The notes: generated by a model from the sequence alone, not told the origin. Positions 8,980 to 18,920 are shown, counted from the stretch's first letter. The stretch is DNA of 58,970 bases from 2-01-FULL-39-33 sp964361645 (GCA_964361645.1 CAYIBK010000003.1:1-58970), one strand, 5' to 3'. A program made the numbers and translations.

Positions 8980-9077
8980 TAGTAAGAAAGTTTATAAAGT
9001 TATCAAGTTAAAAGTAAAAATCATAAAACCCGTATTAATAAATACTTTATAACTTTATAACTTTTAACTTTAGACTA
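8980..9077. repeat. Word-repeat palindrome (AAAGTTTATAAAGTT / AACTTTATAACTTT)
   Basis: Left arm about 8980-9015 (TAGTAAGAAAGTTTATAAAG...) and right arm about 9044-9077 (...ACTTTATAACTTTATAACTT...TAGACTA) are imperfect inverted repeats. They fill the gap between lemA and htpX. Same word family as 5177-5279 and 26619-26719. Confidence 0.7.
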
Positions 9078-9080
9078 ATT

Positions 9081-9638
9081 TTAAAACTTAACTTCAATGT
9101 TTTTCTTTTCTTCTGTGTCGGCTTCAAAATAATCAAATTTTTTGAATTTTAAATAATTGACTATTAAGTTGTTAGGGAAAACTTCTATCTTAATGTTAAA
9201 GTCCCTGGCATTGCCGTTGTAAAATCTTCTAGCGGCCTGGATTTTATTTTCTGTGTCTGATAATTCATCTTGCAATTTAAGAAAATTTTGGTTGGCTTTC
9301 AAATCGGGGTAACTTTCAGCTAAAGCAAAAATTGATTTCAAAGTTGAGGAAAGCATATTTTCGGCCTTAGCTTTTTCTTCTACGCCCCCTGATTGATTCA
9401 TAGCTATATTACGTGCTTCTACGACTTTTTGAAAAGTTCCTTGTTCATGATGAGCATAGCCCTTGACTGTTTCTATTAAATTAGGAATCAAATCATAGCG
9501 TCGTTTGAGTTGCACATCAATATCAGACCAAGCTTCGTCGGTTCTGTTTTTGAGAGCGATCAGCCCATTGTAAACAGCAATCAACCAGAAAATAACTAAC
9601 ACGATGATTGCCACTACGATCCAAATTAAGTTTTCCAT
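9081..9638 (-). CDS. lemA: LemA family protein
   Basis: 185 residues, the usual LemA length. One N-terminal transmembrane helix (IWIVVAIIVLVIFWLIAVYNGLI) is followed by the family hallmark LKNRTDEAWSDIDVQLKRRYDLIPNLIETVKGYA and an all-helical coiled domain ending NKIQAARRFYNGNARDFN...FPNNLIVN. The biochemical function of LemA is poorly defined. The helical domain faces outwards and the gene is commonly linked to M48 proteases, as here with htpX directly downstream. It probably starts the lemA-htpX transcript, which diverges from the surface-protein genes at 10006. Confidence 0.93.
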   Translation of the reverse strand: MENLIWIVVAIIVLVIFWLIAVYNGLIALKNRTDEAWSDIDVQLKRRYDLIPNLIETVKGYAHHEQGTFQKVVEARNIAMNQSGGVEEKAKAENMLSSTLKSIFALAESYPDLKANQNFLKLQDELSDTENKIQAARRFYNGNARDFNIKIEVFPNNLIVNYLKFKKFDYFEADTEEKKNIEVKF

Positions 9639-9693
9639 AGTTTTTTATTTAGTTTATTTATTTTTTAATTTGTTTATTATTATCTCCAAACTG

Positions 9694-9759
9694 GTCATCC
9701 CGACCTAAGCGGAGGGATCCCTCGGTTTCGTTCGCCTTGCTCACTTCACTCGGGATGAC
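9694..9759. repeat. GTCATCCCGA/GGGATGAC inverted repeat
   Basis: Ends GTCATCCCGA and CGGGATGAC are inverted copies around a GGGATCCC-containing centre. This is a second hairpin family, different from the CATTGCGAG units. Just beyond it, 9772-9788 holds a small GC hairpin (GCGCGT/ACGCGC). The rest of the 367-bp divergent gap (9639-10005) holds candidate -10 boxes and no gene. Confidence 0.65.
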
Positions 9760-9820
9760 ATTTTTAATGATGCGCGTAGACAACGCGCTTTATTACTTTA
9801 ATCAGAAGGCCATTTTATGT

Positions 9821-9868
9821 TATAATAAATAAAGTTTACTTCTGATTTTCGTGATTTTATTGTATAAT
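9821..9868 (+). promoter_or_regulatory. Candidate promoters for the surface-protein genes
   Basis: Two TATAAT boxes lie in the divergent gap. One at 9821-9826 is preceded by TGT, giving an extended -10 (TGTTATAAT); the other is at 9863-9868. Neither has a convincing TTGACA at the right spacing. The downstream gene at 10006 has a purine-rich ribosome site, GGAAGGTGG, before its ATG. Confidence 0.4.
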
Positions 9869-10005
9869 AAAATTGTATATCATAACTGTTGATAAGTCAA
9901 TTTCGTCTAAACTATATAACATATTAATAATAACACATCAATCTATAAATTATATTCTTGGATTTGAAATTTTTTAAGTATATTTCATAAAACTCGGAAG
10001 GTGGC

Positions 10006-12948
10006 ATGAAAGATAGAAAAGACAAATTATATTCATTTTTAGCCGGCTTTTTATTGGCCGCTACTCTTCTTATAGTTTTTATAATTAATTTAAATGTGGT
10101 TTTAGCAGCAGTTTGGCAAGAACCATCTCTTCCTCCTCCCCAAGGTAATGTTGCTCCTCCTTTAAATACCGGAGCCGAACCTCAAGCTAAATCAGGCGTA
10201 TTAACTGTTGAAACAACTATTAACACTACTGAATTGTGTTTTGGTATTTCAGGAAATGATTGTAAAACTACTTGGGATGATGTTTTAGGAGTTTGGCAAA
10301 ATAGCACCTATGGCATATTCTACAATGCCGGTAATGTGGGTATTGGTTCGGCTATAACCGGACTAGGAGGTTGGCCACCAGAATTAGCTAAATTAGCTAT
10401 AAATACGGGTAGTGCGGAAGGATTATATATTTCCAGAAATTCACCGGTGCCCTATTCTTATATTAATGTTAGAGATAGCTCGGATAACCCTATTTTTAAA
10501 ATTAATGAATTTGGAAAAGTGGGTATAGGCACTAATAATCCAACAGTTAAGTTGGATGTAATAGGCGATATTAAAGCCAGTAGTAGGGTGGCTTTTGGCG
10601 GATATGGCATTGATCCCTTAGTTACTCTTACCACTCCTTCAGCTTTTACTGATCAGTTGGCTGTGGGCTTAGGCGTTATCGGCTGGTTAAAGGGCCCGGG
10701 TACGGTCAATGCCAAACAGCTTTGTATAGAAGGTGATTGTAAATCCGCTTGGCCCAGTACAGGTGGTTCAAGTTATTGGACGCAGACTGGCGCTCTGCTT
10801 TATCCTAATGATTTAACTTGGAGCGTTGGTATCGGTACTATTAGCCCTGTTAGTAAACTGGATGTTGTTGGCACTGGTAATACTTCAATAGCTGTTAGAT
10901 CTTCCAATGATAATGCATCCTTAGTGATCAGTGCTGACACAGGGAATACAGCTCCATCTGGTGATCAGGATCCTGTTATTCAGTTTGAGTCGGCCAATAG
11001 CCCACGTGGAGAAATTAGATATGATGAAAGTGCCAGTGTTTTAAAACTCGGAACCATTCCTGATGGCTCGCAGTTTGCCATCAGTACAGCTAGTAATATT
11101 GGCATTGGCACAACTAATCCCACCAGGAAATTATCTATTTTAGACAGTGCTACCGGCCCGATAATTTCTTTGTCTGGTTTGACAACTAATTATCGAGGTA
11201 TTTCTCTGCGCCAATCATCAGATGATGCGGAAAATTGGTTTGCTGGCGCTAATAATTCTAATAATTTTGTGGTTAGAAGAAACGGTGCTACTGATGATTT
11301 AACTGTTGATACCAGCGGTAATTTAACCCTTTCATCACTAGCTGGAGGAGCTAATCGTTGCGTCCAATCAGATATTAACGGAAAATTAGTTAACACAATT
11401 TGTACCGGCTCTAACCCATTTGTTCAAAACGGTAACAGTTTTGGCGCCCTAGCTTACTTGGGCACTAATGATAATTTTGGTTTGATTTTAGAAACTAATA
11501 ATATAGAAAGAGTTAGAATTGATACTGCTGGTAATGTGGGTATTGGTACTATTAGCCCTGTTAGTAAACTGGATGTTGTTGGCACTGGTAATACTTCAAT
11601 AGCTGTTAGATCTTCCAATGATAATGCATCCTTAGTGATCAGTGCTGACACAGGGAATACAGCTCCATCTGGTGATCAGGATCCTGTTATTCAGTTTGAG
11701 TCGGCCAATAGCCCACGTGGAGAAATTAGATATGATGAAAGTGCCAGTGTTTTAAAACTCGGAACCATTCCTGATGGCTCGCAGTTTGCCATCAGTACAG
11801 CTAGTAATATTGGCATTGGCACAACTAATCCCACCAGGAAATTATCTATTTTAGACAGTGCTACCGGCCCGATAATTTCTTTGTCTGGTTTGACAACTAA
11901 TTATCGAGGTATTTCTCTGCGCCAATCATCAGATGATGCGGAAAATTGGTTTGCTGGCGCTAATAATTCTAATAATTTTGTGGTTAGAAGAAACGGTGCT
12001 ACTGATGATTTAACTGTTGATACCAGCGGTAATTTAACCCTTTCATCACTAGCTGGAGGAGCTAATCGTTGCGTCCAATCAGATATTAACGGAAAATTAG
12101 TTAACACAATTTGTACCGGCTCTAACCCATTTGTTCAAAACGGTAACAGTTTTGGCGCCCTAGCTTACTTGGGCACTAATGATAATTTTGGTTTGATTTT
12201 AGAAACTAATAATATAGAAAGAGTTAGAATTGATACGGCTGGTAATGTGGGTATTGGTGTAATTAATCCAAGTGAATCACTGGAAATAGAAAGAGCTGTC
12301 ACTTCAGGAAAAGATGCTCAAGTAACTTTAGAGAGTACGCCTAGCACTGCTGGAAAGTGGTCTATGCGTCATGATAGAACAACTGATAACTTGGTATTTT
12401 GGAATGGTGGTTCTAATCAAGTATCTTTTACTAATAGTGGTGCCGTTGTTGCCGGTGCTTTAGAACCAACACAAGCCGGTTCATGGAGATTTTGGTCTGA
12501 AGGCAATATTGGGGTTCAGGGCAATGTCGTTGTTTATGGTGGTAACTTTTATGTTTCTGGCGCTGATGTGGCTGAAGAATTTTCCGCCAACAGTGATTTA
12601 GCTAAGGGCACGGTGGTAATTATGGGTGACGAAGGATATAAATCAGTTAAACCATCAGATAAGGCAAACGATCAAACGGTTATTGGCGTGGTTTCCGATG
12701 ATGCCGGTGTAGTCATGGGTCATATTGGAGATGATAAGAAAGCCCAGATTGCCATGGTGGGAGTAGTGGGTGTAAAAGTTACCAATGAAAACGGCGCCAT
12801 AAAAAGAGGCGATTTACTGGTTACTTCTAGCTTATCTGGCCACGCTATGAAATCCACCCAAAACACTGTGGGCACGATTATTGGCAAATCTTTAGAAGAT
12901 TTTAATGGACAAACTGGCAATATTAAAGCGCTGATTAATTTACAATAA
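10006..12948 (+). CDS. Large secreted repeat protein (VGIGT repeats)
   Basis: 980 residues. A basic start and hydrophobic signal/anchor (LAGFLLAATLLIVFIINLNVVLA) lead to a Pro-rich junction (WQEPSLPPPQGNVAPPLNTG). The body has many copies of 'GNVGIGTxxPxxKLDVxG', as in phage tail-fibre-like and adhesin-like beta-helical proteins. An exact repeat makes residues about 277-513 a duplicate of about 514-750. The C-terminal part (GADVAEEFSANSDLAKGTVVI ... GDLLVTSSLSGHAMKST) matches a domain often found at the end of such surface proteins, where it may be involved in assembly or self-processing. It is probably exposed on the cell surface. The next gene is a related protein 24 bp downstream, likely in one operon. 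Confidence 0.8.
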   Translation: MKDRKDKLYSFLAGFLLAATLLIVFIINLNVVLAAVWQEPSLPPPQGNVAPPLNTGAEPQAKSGVLTVETTINTTELCFGISGNDCKTTWDDVLGVWQNSTYGIFYNAGNVGIGSAITGLGGWPPELAKLAINTGSAEGLYISRNSPVPYSYINVRDSSDNPIFKINEFGKVGIGTNNPTVKLDVIGDIKASSRVAFGGYGIDPLVTLTTPSAFTDQLAVGLGVIGWLKGPGTVNAKQLCIEGDCKSAWPSTGGSSYWTQTGALLYPNDLTWSVGIGTISPVSKLDVVGTGNTSIAVRSSNDNASLVISADTGNTAPSGDQDPVIQFESANSPRGEIRYDESASVLKLGTIPDGSQFAISTASNIGIGTTNPTRKLSILDSATGPIISLSGLTTNYRGISLRQSSDDAENWFAGANNSNNFVVRRNGATDDLTVDTSGNLTLSSLAGGANRCVQSDINGKLVNTICTGSNPFVQNGNSFGALAYLGTNDNFGLILETNNIERVRIDTAGNVGIGTISPVSKLDVVGTGNTSIAVRSSNDNASLVISADTGNTAPSGDQDPVIQFESANSPRGEIRYDESASVLKLGTIPDGSQFAISTASNIGIGTTNPTRKLSILDSATGPIISLSGLTTNYRGISLRQSSDDAENWFAGANNSNNFVVRRNGATDDLTVDTSGNLTLSSLAGGANRCVQSDINGKLVNTICTGSNPFVQNGNSFGALAYLGTNDNFGLILETNNIERVRIDTAGNVGIGVINPSESLEIERAVTSGKDAQVTLESTPSTAGKWSMRHDRTTDNLVFWNGGSNQVSFTNSGAVVAGALEPTQAGSWRFWSEGNIGVQGNVVVYGGNFYVSGADVAEEFSANSDLAKGTVVIMGDEGYKSVKPSDKANDQTVIGVVSDDAGVVMGHIGDDKKAQIAMVGVVGVKVTNENGAIKRGDLLVTSSLSGHAMKSTQNTVGTIIGKSLEDFNGQTGNIKALINLQ
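10834..12236 (+). repeat. 711-bp tandem duplication inside the surface-protein gene
   Basis: Positions 10834-11525 and 11545-12236 read the same base for base by eye (692 bp, period 711). After one mismatch at 11526/12237, identity resumes to about 11548/12259. The period is 237 codons, so the frame is kept. The absence of synonymous differences implies a very recent duplication, gene conversion or an assembly effect. Confidence 0.95.
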
Positions 12949-12972
12949 TAATTATTAAACTAATATAAATCT

Positions 12973-15543
12973 ATGGGTCATTTTTTAAAACAAAAACTAT
13001 TTCTAGCGCTGATAGTCTTTGGGGTCATAGCTCTGGCTTCGCCAGTTTTAGCTGTGGGTATATCGGTTGGTTATCCCAACCCTATTCCACTACTGGCCGG
13101 TGAAAATCTTTATTATGGCGCTTCCACGGGTGGTTTGGGAAATTTAATTTTGTTGCAAGTTGATAGTGTGATTAAATTTTCTGTTGATCCCACTGGAGCC
13201 ATAAGCCTTTACGGCGATATCAAACCAGGCGGCGTGTCTTGCGCTAACAATCAAATTTTACAAAAAATAGCTGGAGTTTGGGTTTGTGCTTCATTACCCT
13301 CTGTGGCCGGTGACAACTTAGGCAACCATACAGCCACCCAAACCTTAATCATGGGTAATTTTAAAATTACTAATTTAGCTCCTCCAACAGTTGGTACTGA
13401 TGCGGCTACCATGGCTTATGTGGATGCCAAACCAGGCGATAACTTAGGCAATCATACAGCCACAATTAATTTGGATATGAGTGGTAAATTGATTAATGGT
13501 TTAGCTGCTCCAGCAGCTAATACTGATGCCGCTAATAAACTTTATGTGGACACAGCCGTGGCAAACACTGGCTGGGCCGATAATGGCACAGTAGTTAGAT
13601 TAATAACAGCTACGGATAATGTGGGTATTGGCACAGCTAGTGCCGCCAGGAAATTATCCATTTTAGATGGAGTTAGTGGGCCAATAGTTTCTCTATCTGG
13701 CTTGACTACTAATTATCGTGGTCTTTCCTTGCGTCGATCATCAGATGATGCGGAAAATTGGTTTATGGGTGCCAATAGTGCTAATAATTTTGTGGTTAGA
13801 AGAAATGGCGCTACTGATGATTTAACTATTGATTCTAGTGGAGCTTTAAGTATTTATGGCGATATTAAACCAAACGGCGCGTCTTGTGCTAACAATCAAA
13901 TTTTGCAGAAAATAGCTGGAGTTTGGGTTTGTGCAGCTGTAACAGGCGATAACTTAGGCAATCATACAGCCACAGCTAATTTGAACATGAATACAGTTTA
14001 TAAAATTATTAATTTAGCTGTTCCCACGCTGGCCACTGATGCCACGACTAAAGCTTATGTGGATGCTCGGCCGGGTGACAACTTAGGCAACCATATAGCC
14101 ACCCAAATCTTGAGTATGGGTAATTTCAAAATTACTAATTTGGCCACTCCCACACTAGCTACTGATGCCACCACCAAAGCTTATGTTGATGCTCTACCGG
14201 GTGACAACTTAGGCAACCATATAGCCACAGCTAATTTGAACATGAATACGACTTATAAAATTACTAATTTAGCTACTCCAACAGCTGGTACTGATGCCAC
14301 GACTAAGGCTTATGTGGATACAGCCGTAGCAGCAAATACTGGCTGGGCAGATGATGGCACAGTTGTAAGATTAATAACGGCTACAGACAATGTGGGTATT
14401 GGCACTGCTCTTCCTACATCAAAATTACAAATTGCCGGAGTTGGCGGCTCGACAATTGATTTGGATGTATCGGGTCGTATTAGAAGTAATAGTGCTTCTG
14501 GTGGTTTGTGGCTAAGTAATGCTGGTGATTTTGTGGGTATGAATGGTAATAATATCGGCTTTTATACTAATGGAAGCTGGAATGCATTTCAAATTGTAAA
14601 AGCCACTGGTAATGTGGGTATTGGCAATATTGCCCCCACCCAGAAATTAGATGTAACTGGTAACATTAATACCTCGGGTAATATCACGGCATCTGGTAAT
14701 ATTACTATGACCGGTCAACAACTCAATCATAATGCCGATAACTCTCTATTTATAAATTCATATGATGCCCTTCAATTGCGTATCAACGCCGATGGTCTTG
14801 GCACTAGCGTCTTTGGTATTAATAACTCTGCCAATTCACAAGTGGTTACAGTTACCAATGCTGGCAATGTGGGTATTGGTACAACTAATCCATCGGCTAG
14901 GCTGCATATACAAGGCAGTGGAACGGGAAATGTACTTTTGGGCGAATTACCAGGTGATGCGGCCTATGGCTCGATTTATTTAAACGGTTTAACGCAAGGT
15001 ATAAATTATAATTTTAGGAGCTCACCTGGTGATACAAACTTGTATATTAATAGACCATTAGGTGGAAGTATTATATTTAGAGAAGCAGATAATGCCACTG
15101 GTAATTATGTGGTAATAACTACGGGTGGAAATGTGGGAATTGGTGTAGCAAATCCAACTTCTCGTCTCGATGTGGCAAATAATGCGCACATCAGCAATAA
15201 TTTGACCGCTGATAATAACATTAATGCTGGTAATAATATGACTGTTGGTGGCAATTTAAGACTTGATCTTCGTCAAAAGACCTGTATACACGATTTTCCT
15301 ACAGCGTACGGCACATATTCATGTGATTGTTCAGAATATGGCTCCAATTATATCATACTTACTGGTGGTGCGACCTGTAAAAGCAGTGGTACGGGTAGTG
15401 GTAATGCGACTCCTGATCTTACCGCCAGTTTTCCGGCAAATTTAACAACATGGAGCGCCGCCTGTGGTCCATTTAACGCTATACTGCCCTATAATCGTTT
15501 AGAAATTAGTATTGTTTGTGCTCCTATTCAAGATTCAATCTAG
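12973..15543 (+). CDS. Second secreted repeat protein, related to the upstream gene
   Basis: 856 residues with a signal peptide (KLFLALIVFGVIALASPVLA). It mixes two repeat types: 'DNLGNHTATxxLxMxxxxIxNLAxPTxxTDAxTKAYVD' (about five copies, as in phage tail fibres) and 'NVGIGTxxPxxKLxI' units. Residues about 213-290 (SILDGVSGPIVSLSGLTTNYRG...NNFVVRRNGATDDL) are nearly the same as a module of the preceding protein, with DNA-level divergence, so the two genes share or exchange modules. The C-terminal about 90 residues are Cys-containing (CIHDF, YSCDCSEY, GATCKS, SAACGPF) and unlike the upstream protein; they might be a receptor or anchor domain. Probably extracellular. Confidence 0.78.
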   Translation: MGHFLKQKLFLALIVFGVIALASPVLAVGISVGYPNPIPLLAGENLYYGASTGGLGNLILLQVDSVIKFSVDPTGAISLYGDIKPGGVSCANNQILQKIAGVWVCASLPSVAGDNLGNHTATQTLIMGNFKITNLAPPTVGTDAATMAYVDAKPGDNLGNHTATINLDMSGKLINGLAAPAANTDAANKLYVDTAVANTGWADNGTVVRLITATDNVGIGTASAARKLSILDGVSGPIVSLSGLTTNYRGLSLRRSSDDAENWFMGANSANNFVVRRNGATDDLTIDSSGALSIYGDIKPNGASCANNQILQKIAGVWVCAAVTGDNLGNHTATANLNMNTVYKIINLAVPTLATDATTKAYVDARPGDNLGNHIATQILSMGNFKITNLATPTLATDATTKAYVDALPGDNLGNHIATANLNMNTTYKITNLATPTAGTDATTKAYVDTAVAANTGWADDGTVVRLITATDNVGIGTALPTSKLQIAGVGGSTIDLDVSGRIRSNSASGGLWLSNAGDFVGMNGNNIGFYTNGSWNAFQIVKATGNVGIGNIAPTQKLDVTGNINTSGNITASGNITMTGQQLNHNADNSLFINSYDALQLRINADGLGTSVFGINNSANSQVVTVTNAGNVGIGTTNPSARLHIQGSGTGNVLLGELPGDAAYGSIYLNGLTQGINYNFRSSPGDTNLYINRPLGGSIIFREADNATGNYVVITTGGNVGIGVANPTSRLDVANNAHISNNLTADNNINAGNNMTVGGNLRLDLRQKTCIHDFPTAYGTYSCDCSEYGSNYIILTGGATCKSSGTGSGNATPDLTASFPANLTTWSAACGPFNAILPYNRLEISIVCAPIQDSI

Positions 15544-15622
15544 GCTAAAAAAGTTTTTTTCAATCATCGCCCATGTGGCCAATAATGTATTGCCAATACC
15601 TTAATGATTTTTACAATTTAAA

Positions 15623-15722
15623 NNNNNNNNNNNNNNNNNNNNNNNNNNNNNNNNNNNNNNNNNNNNNNNNNNNNNNNNNNNNNNNNNNNNNNNNNNNNNN
15701 NNNNNNNNNNNNNNNNNNNNNN
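15623..15722. other. Scaffold gap (100 N)
   Basis: Exactly 100 N. The following gene has no visible start, so real coding sequence is missing here. The true gap length is unknown. Confidence 0.99.
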
Positions 15723-15723
15723 T

Positions 15724-17436
15724 GTAACTTTTTCTTTTGCTGGCTGGGTTTGGTCGGATAATTATGGCTGGATTTCGCTTAATTCTGACAATTGTTTATT
15801 GCTTAATCCAGGCGCCTGTATTGCCCCCGATCCCAGGGTTGAATATAGCGTTAAAATAGATCCTAGCAATAATATAACCGGTTACGGCTGGTCGGAAAAT
15901 GTCGGTTGGGTTTGTTTTGGTAATGGTAGTGGCGATCCCGCTGTGGGCTGCACCGGCACACCACCTAGTGGCGGTTTAAATACCACCATGGATGGCTTAA
16001 CTGGAAAAATAACCGGCTGGGCCCAAGTTTATTCATTAGAGGGTGATGGCTGGATAAAACTAGGCCGAGGCATTTTTCAAGGAGCTTCTTTTGGTGAGGC
16101 GTGCTACGATTGCAAAGCTAAGTGCGAAATAAGCAGCCAAAGTTGTACAGGTGATCCGCCGGTTTGTATAGATGTGGATCCTTGTATCACTTATTCAGAG
16201 AGGGAATTAGACAGTTGCAATACTTGTTTTACTAAAACTAATTTTGATGGCATTAATATACCCAATCCAATTGAGGAATCTGTAATAGGTGGCAGTGAAT
16301 ACATTTGTTCTGATTGTTCAAATTGTCGCAAGGTTGATGGCATATCTCCCGGCACTTACAGGATTGTTTGCAATCCCGATAATGGTGCCAGTGGCCGCTG
16401 CAATAGCTGTGAATTATATGGCGTAAATAGAAATTCTAGCGATAGCCGTTTACTTGGCTGGTCTTGGAATGGATCTGATATAGATAATAATATTTTAACT
16501 TCTGATGATCTTGTAATTGGAGCTGGCTGGATTAACTTTAATACTGAATTTGGATCAAGTTATATTGTTTTTCCCTGGCTACAAACTCTTTATGGTTCTA
16601 TTTATACCCCAAAGTGGGTGAGACAAAAAGCCGGAGTGGAGGGCCGAAACGCTACTTATTGTATTTTAGCCCAAGACATTAATGCTAATATTAAGACGCA
16701 AAATTGCGAAGATATTGCTAGTGGTTTAGTGCAAGGAACGGATACTGGTTTCTTACAACAATCTCCCAGTGGCGGTATTTATAGAAATGCACTAGGCAAA
16801 ATTGACATCACCGGTATGACTAGAATAGTTACAGGTATTAGAAATAAATATGGACAAATAGTTAAAGATCCTGCTAGCTGGTCTGATATAAGTGGCGGAG
16901 TTTTAAATGGCCAAGTTTATCATTTTACTAGTAACTTGGAAATCATAAGTGATCCAAGGTTTAAAAGTAGCGCAAATGTGCCTGGAAATGGTATAATAAT
17001 TGTGGATGGTAATTTAAATATTAAAAGTAATATTTCTTATAATTCTGGTCTGCCAGGGAAATTAAATGAATTAGCTTCCGTGGTTTGGATAGTAAAAGGT
17101 GATGTGATTGTTGATCAGAGTGTAGAAAATATTGCCGGAGCATTTATAGTTTTGGGTAATGGCGCACCTTGCCAGTCATCTAGTTCACCCGATCCCGACT
17201 ATCCTAATTATGATCAAATTGGTTGTGGAGTATTTTTCTCTGGCAGTTCCAATAAATCACTGACAGTTTTAGGATTGATTATTGCTAAAGCTTTTGATTT
17301 TCGTCGTAATTTCGCCGAAATTTTACAAGGATCAGAGCGCATAATCTACGACGGCAGATTAACGGCTAATCCGCCCAAAGCTTTAAGCGCTTTTGTGGAG
17401 GGTTTGCCGATAATAAGGGATTTTTCGTATCAGTAA
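15724..17436 (+). CDS. Secreted Cys-rich protein with GWxWSxNxGWI repeats, 5' truncated by gap
   Basis: The frame is open from the gap edge, and the first visible residues (VTFSFAGWVWSDNYGWISLNSDN) are already a repeat unit. A TTG at 15799 is therefore not the true start. At least two further units follow (GYGWSENVGWVCFG and GWAQVYSLEGDGWIKLG). The middle is Cys-rich with many paired cysteines (CYDCKAKCEIS, CSDCSNCRK, CNSCEL), suggesting disulfide-stabilised extracellular domains. The last about 200 residues (GNGIIIVDGNLNIKS...VVWIVKGDVIVDQS...GCGVFFSG) look like a beta-helix-type domain seen in minor-pilin-like surface proteins. It is the third surface protein in a row and directly precedes the pilus locus, so a pilus-associated adhesin is possible but unproven. 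Confidence 0.75.
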   Translation, partial: VTFSFAGWVWSDNYGWISLNSDNCLLLNPGACIAPDPRVEYSVKIDPSNNITGYGWSENVGWVCFGNGSGDPAVGCTGTPPSGGLNTTMDGLTGKITGWAQVYSLEGDGWIKLGRGIFQGASFGEACYDCKAKCEISSQSCTGDPPVCIDVDPCITYSERELDSCNTCFTKTNFDGINIPNPIEESVIGGSEYICSDCSNCRKVDGISPGTYRIVCNPDNGASGRCNSCELYGVNRNSSDSRLLGWSWNGSDIDNNILTSDDLVIGAGWINFNTEFGSSYIVFPWLQTLYGSIYTPKWVRQKAGVEGRNATYCILAQDINANIKTQNCEDIASGLVQGTDTGFLQQSPSGGIYRNALGKIDITGMTRIVTGIRNKYGQIVKDPASWSDISGGVLNGQVYHFTSNLEIISDPRFKSSANVPGNGIIIVDGNLNIKSNISYNSGLPGKLNELASVVWIVKGDVIVDQSVENIAGAFIVLGNGAPCQSSSSPDPDYPNYDQIGCGVFFSGSSNKSLTVLGLIIAKAFDFRRNFAEILQGSERIIYDGRLTANPPKALSAFVEGLPIIRDFSYQ

Positions 17437-17450
17437 TATGTTGTCATAAT

Positions 17451-17760
17451 GGGCGATATAAAATCCTCCCCTTAGTAAGGGGAGGCAGAGCAAAGTAACA
17501 GACCACCCCCAACCCCTCCTTGAACTAAGGAGTGGAATAAAATGGAGGGCGATATAAAATCCTCCCCTTAGTAAGGGGAGGCAGAGCAAAGCGGTGGAGG
17601 GGTTGTCGAAAGTCATCAGCCAACCACCCCCAACCCCTCCTTGAACTAAGGAGGGGAATAATAATGAAGCAATCCCATAGAAAATACACGAGATTGCTTC
17701 CCCGCCTTCGCGAGGACATGCTTCTCTCCCCTGCCTACCGGTAGGCAAGCTCGCAATGAC
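17451..17760. repeat. Compound intergenic repeats (CCTCCCCTT palindromes plus a CATTGCGAG-family unit)
   Basis: A 45-bp unit containing the palindrome CCTCCCCTTAGTAAGGGGAGG-like core occurs at 17451-17495 and again at 17547-17591 (period 96). Each is followed by ACCCCTCCTTGAACTAAGGAG. The right end (17662-17760) is a unit of the CATTGCGAG family ending TCGCAATGAC. Nothing else lies in the 363-bp gap between the surface-protein gene and pilM. Confidence 0.85.
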
Positions 17761-17799
17761 AAATTTGATAAATTAAATATTTATAATTCTAAATAATAT

Positions 17800-18920
17800 A
17801 TGAGCATTTTTTCTTCAAAATCAAGTTATTTGGGAATTGATATAGGCACATCGTCTATCAAAGTTATTGAGCTGTCTAATTTTAAGGGCCGGCCTCGTTT
17901 GGTGACTTATGGTTTTATAGAAAAAAAACCCGGAGAAGTAGAGAGTTTAGTTGATGATACTGCTGGTACTGCCGCCATTATTAACGAGATTTGTGCCAAA
18001 TCAAAAACATCTTCCAAAAAAGTGATTGCCGCTTTGCCCAATTTTTCTGTTTTTACTTCAATTTTAAATCTGCCCAATTTGCCCAAAAAAGAATTAGCTT
18101 CCGCTGTCAGCTGGGAAGCCAAAAAGATAATTCCTATGCCACTGGAAGAAATAATATTGGATTGGAAAATAATAGAAGAATCAGATTCCCAAGAAGGCGA
18201 GAAACAAAAAATATCTGATTACCATGAAAGTTATGGTGAAAATCAGCAAAACAAACCAATGAGTAAGATATTTTCTAAATCACAAAAGAATTTAAAAATA
18301 CTCCTAACCGGAGCTAGTAAAAATTTGGTGAAAAAATATGTTGATATCTTCAATGTTTCTGGCTTAACTCTTTTAAGTTTGGAAACGGAAAATTTTGCTC
18401 TAATAAGATCGTTAGTGGGCAATGATAAATCAATTATTATGTTAGTTGATTTAGGAGCTAGTACTTCTTCTATCGCTATAGTGGAAAAGGGCATACCGGT
18501 TTTAAGCCGTAGCATTGAAATGGGAGGAACTATGATAACCAGAGCTATTTCTAATAGTTTGAATGTTAATTTTGATCGAGCCGAGCAGTTTAAGCAGGAT
18601 TTATCACTTGGTTCTGAAACGGCCAATAACTCTTTGCCTCAGACAGTAGAAAAAGCTTTTTCTTCGATTTTAAATGAAATAAAATACACACTTAATATTT
18701 ATCAGGAACAAAATAAGAATAAAGTGGAAAAAATAATCTTAACTGGCGGATCATCTCTTTTGGGCAATTTGCCAGGCTATCTTTCCAAGGTTTTAAATAT
18801 CAATACTTATGTCGGTGATCCTTGGGCTAGAGTGATTTTCCCTACAGAATTAAAGCCCATTTTAGACAGGTTAGGCGCTAAATTTGCTATCTCCATAGGA
18901 TTGTCTATGAGAGATATAGA
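17800..18920 (+). CDS. pilM: Type IV pilus assembly protein PilM, end at gap
   Basis: 374 visible residues. Actin-like ATPase fold: YLGIDIGTSSIKVIEL is the phosphate-1 motif and MLVDLGASTSSIAIVEKG the phosphate-2 motif. The family-typical segment AALPNFSVFTSILNLP...LASAVSWEAKKIIPMPLEEIILDW is present, and LTGGSSLLGNLPGYL is the adenosine motif. The final FAISIGLSMRDI matches the usual end of PilM, so almost the whole protein is present and its stop lies just inside the gap. PilM is cytoplasmic and binds the N-terminus of PilN to form the inner-membrane alignment platform. The reading frame runs through the N-run into the PilN segment only because 100 N happens to keep frame; I treat them as separate genes. 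Confidence 0.9.

Noticed and set aside
15573..15761. Short frame spanning the first gap
   Set aside because: It is mostly N and is out of frame with the real surface-protein coding sequence that follows.
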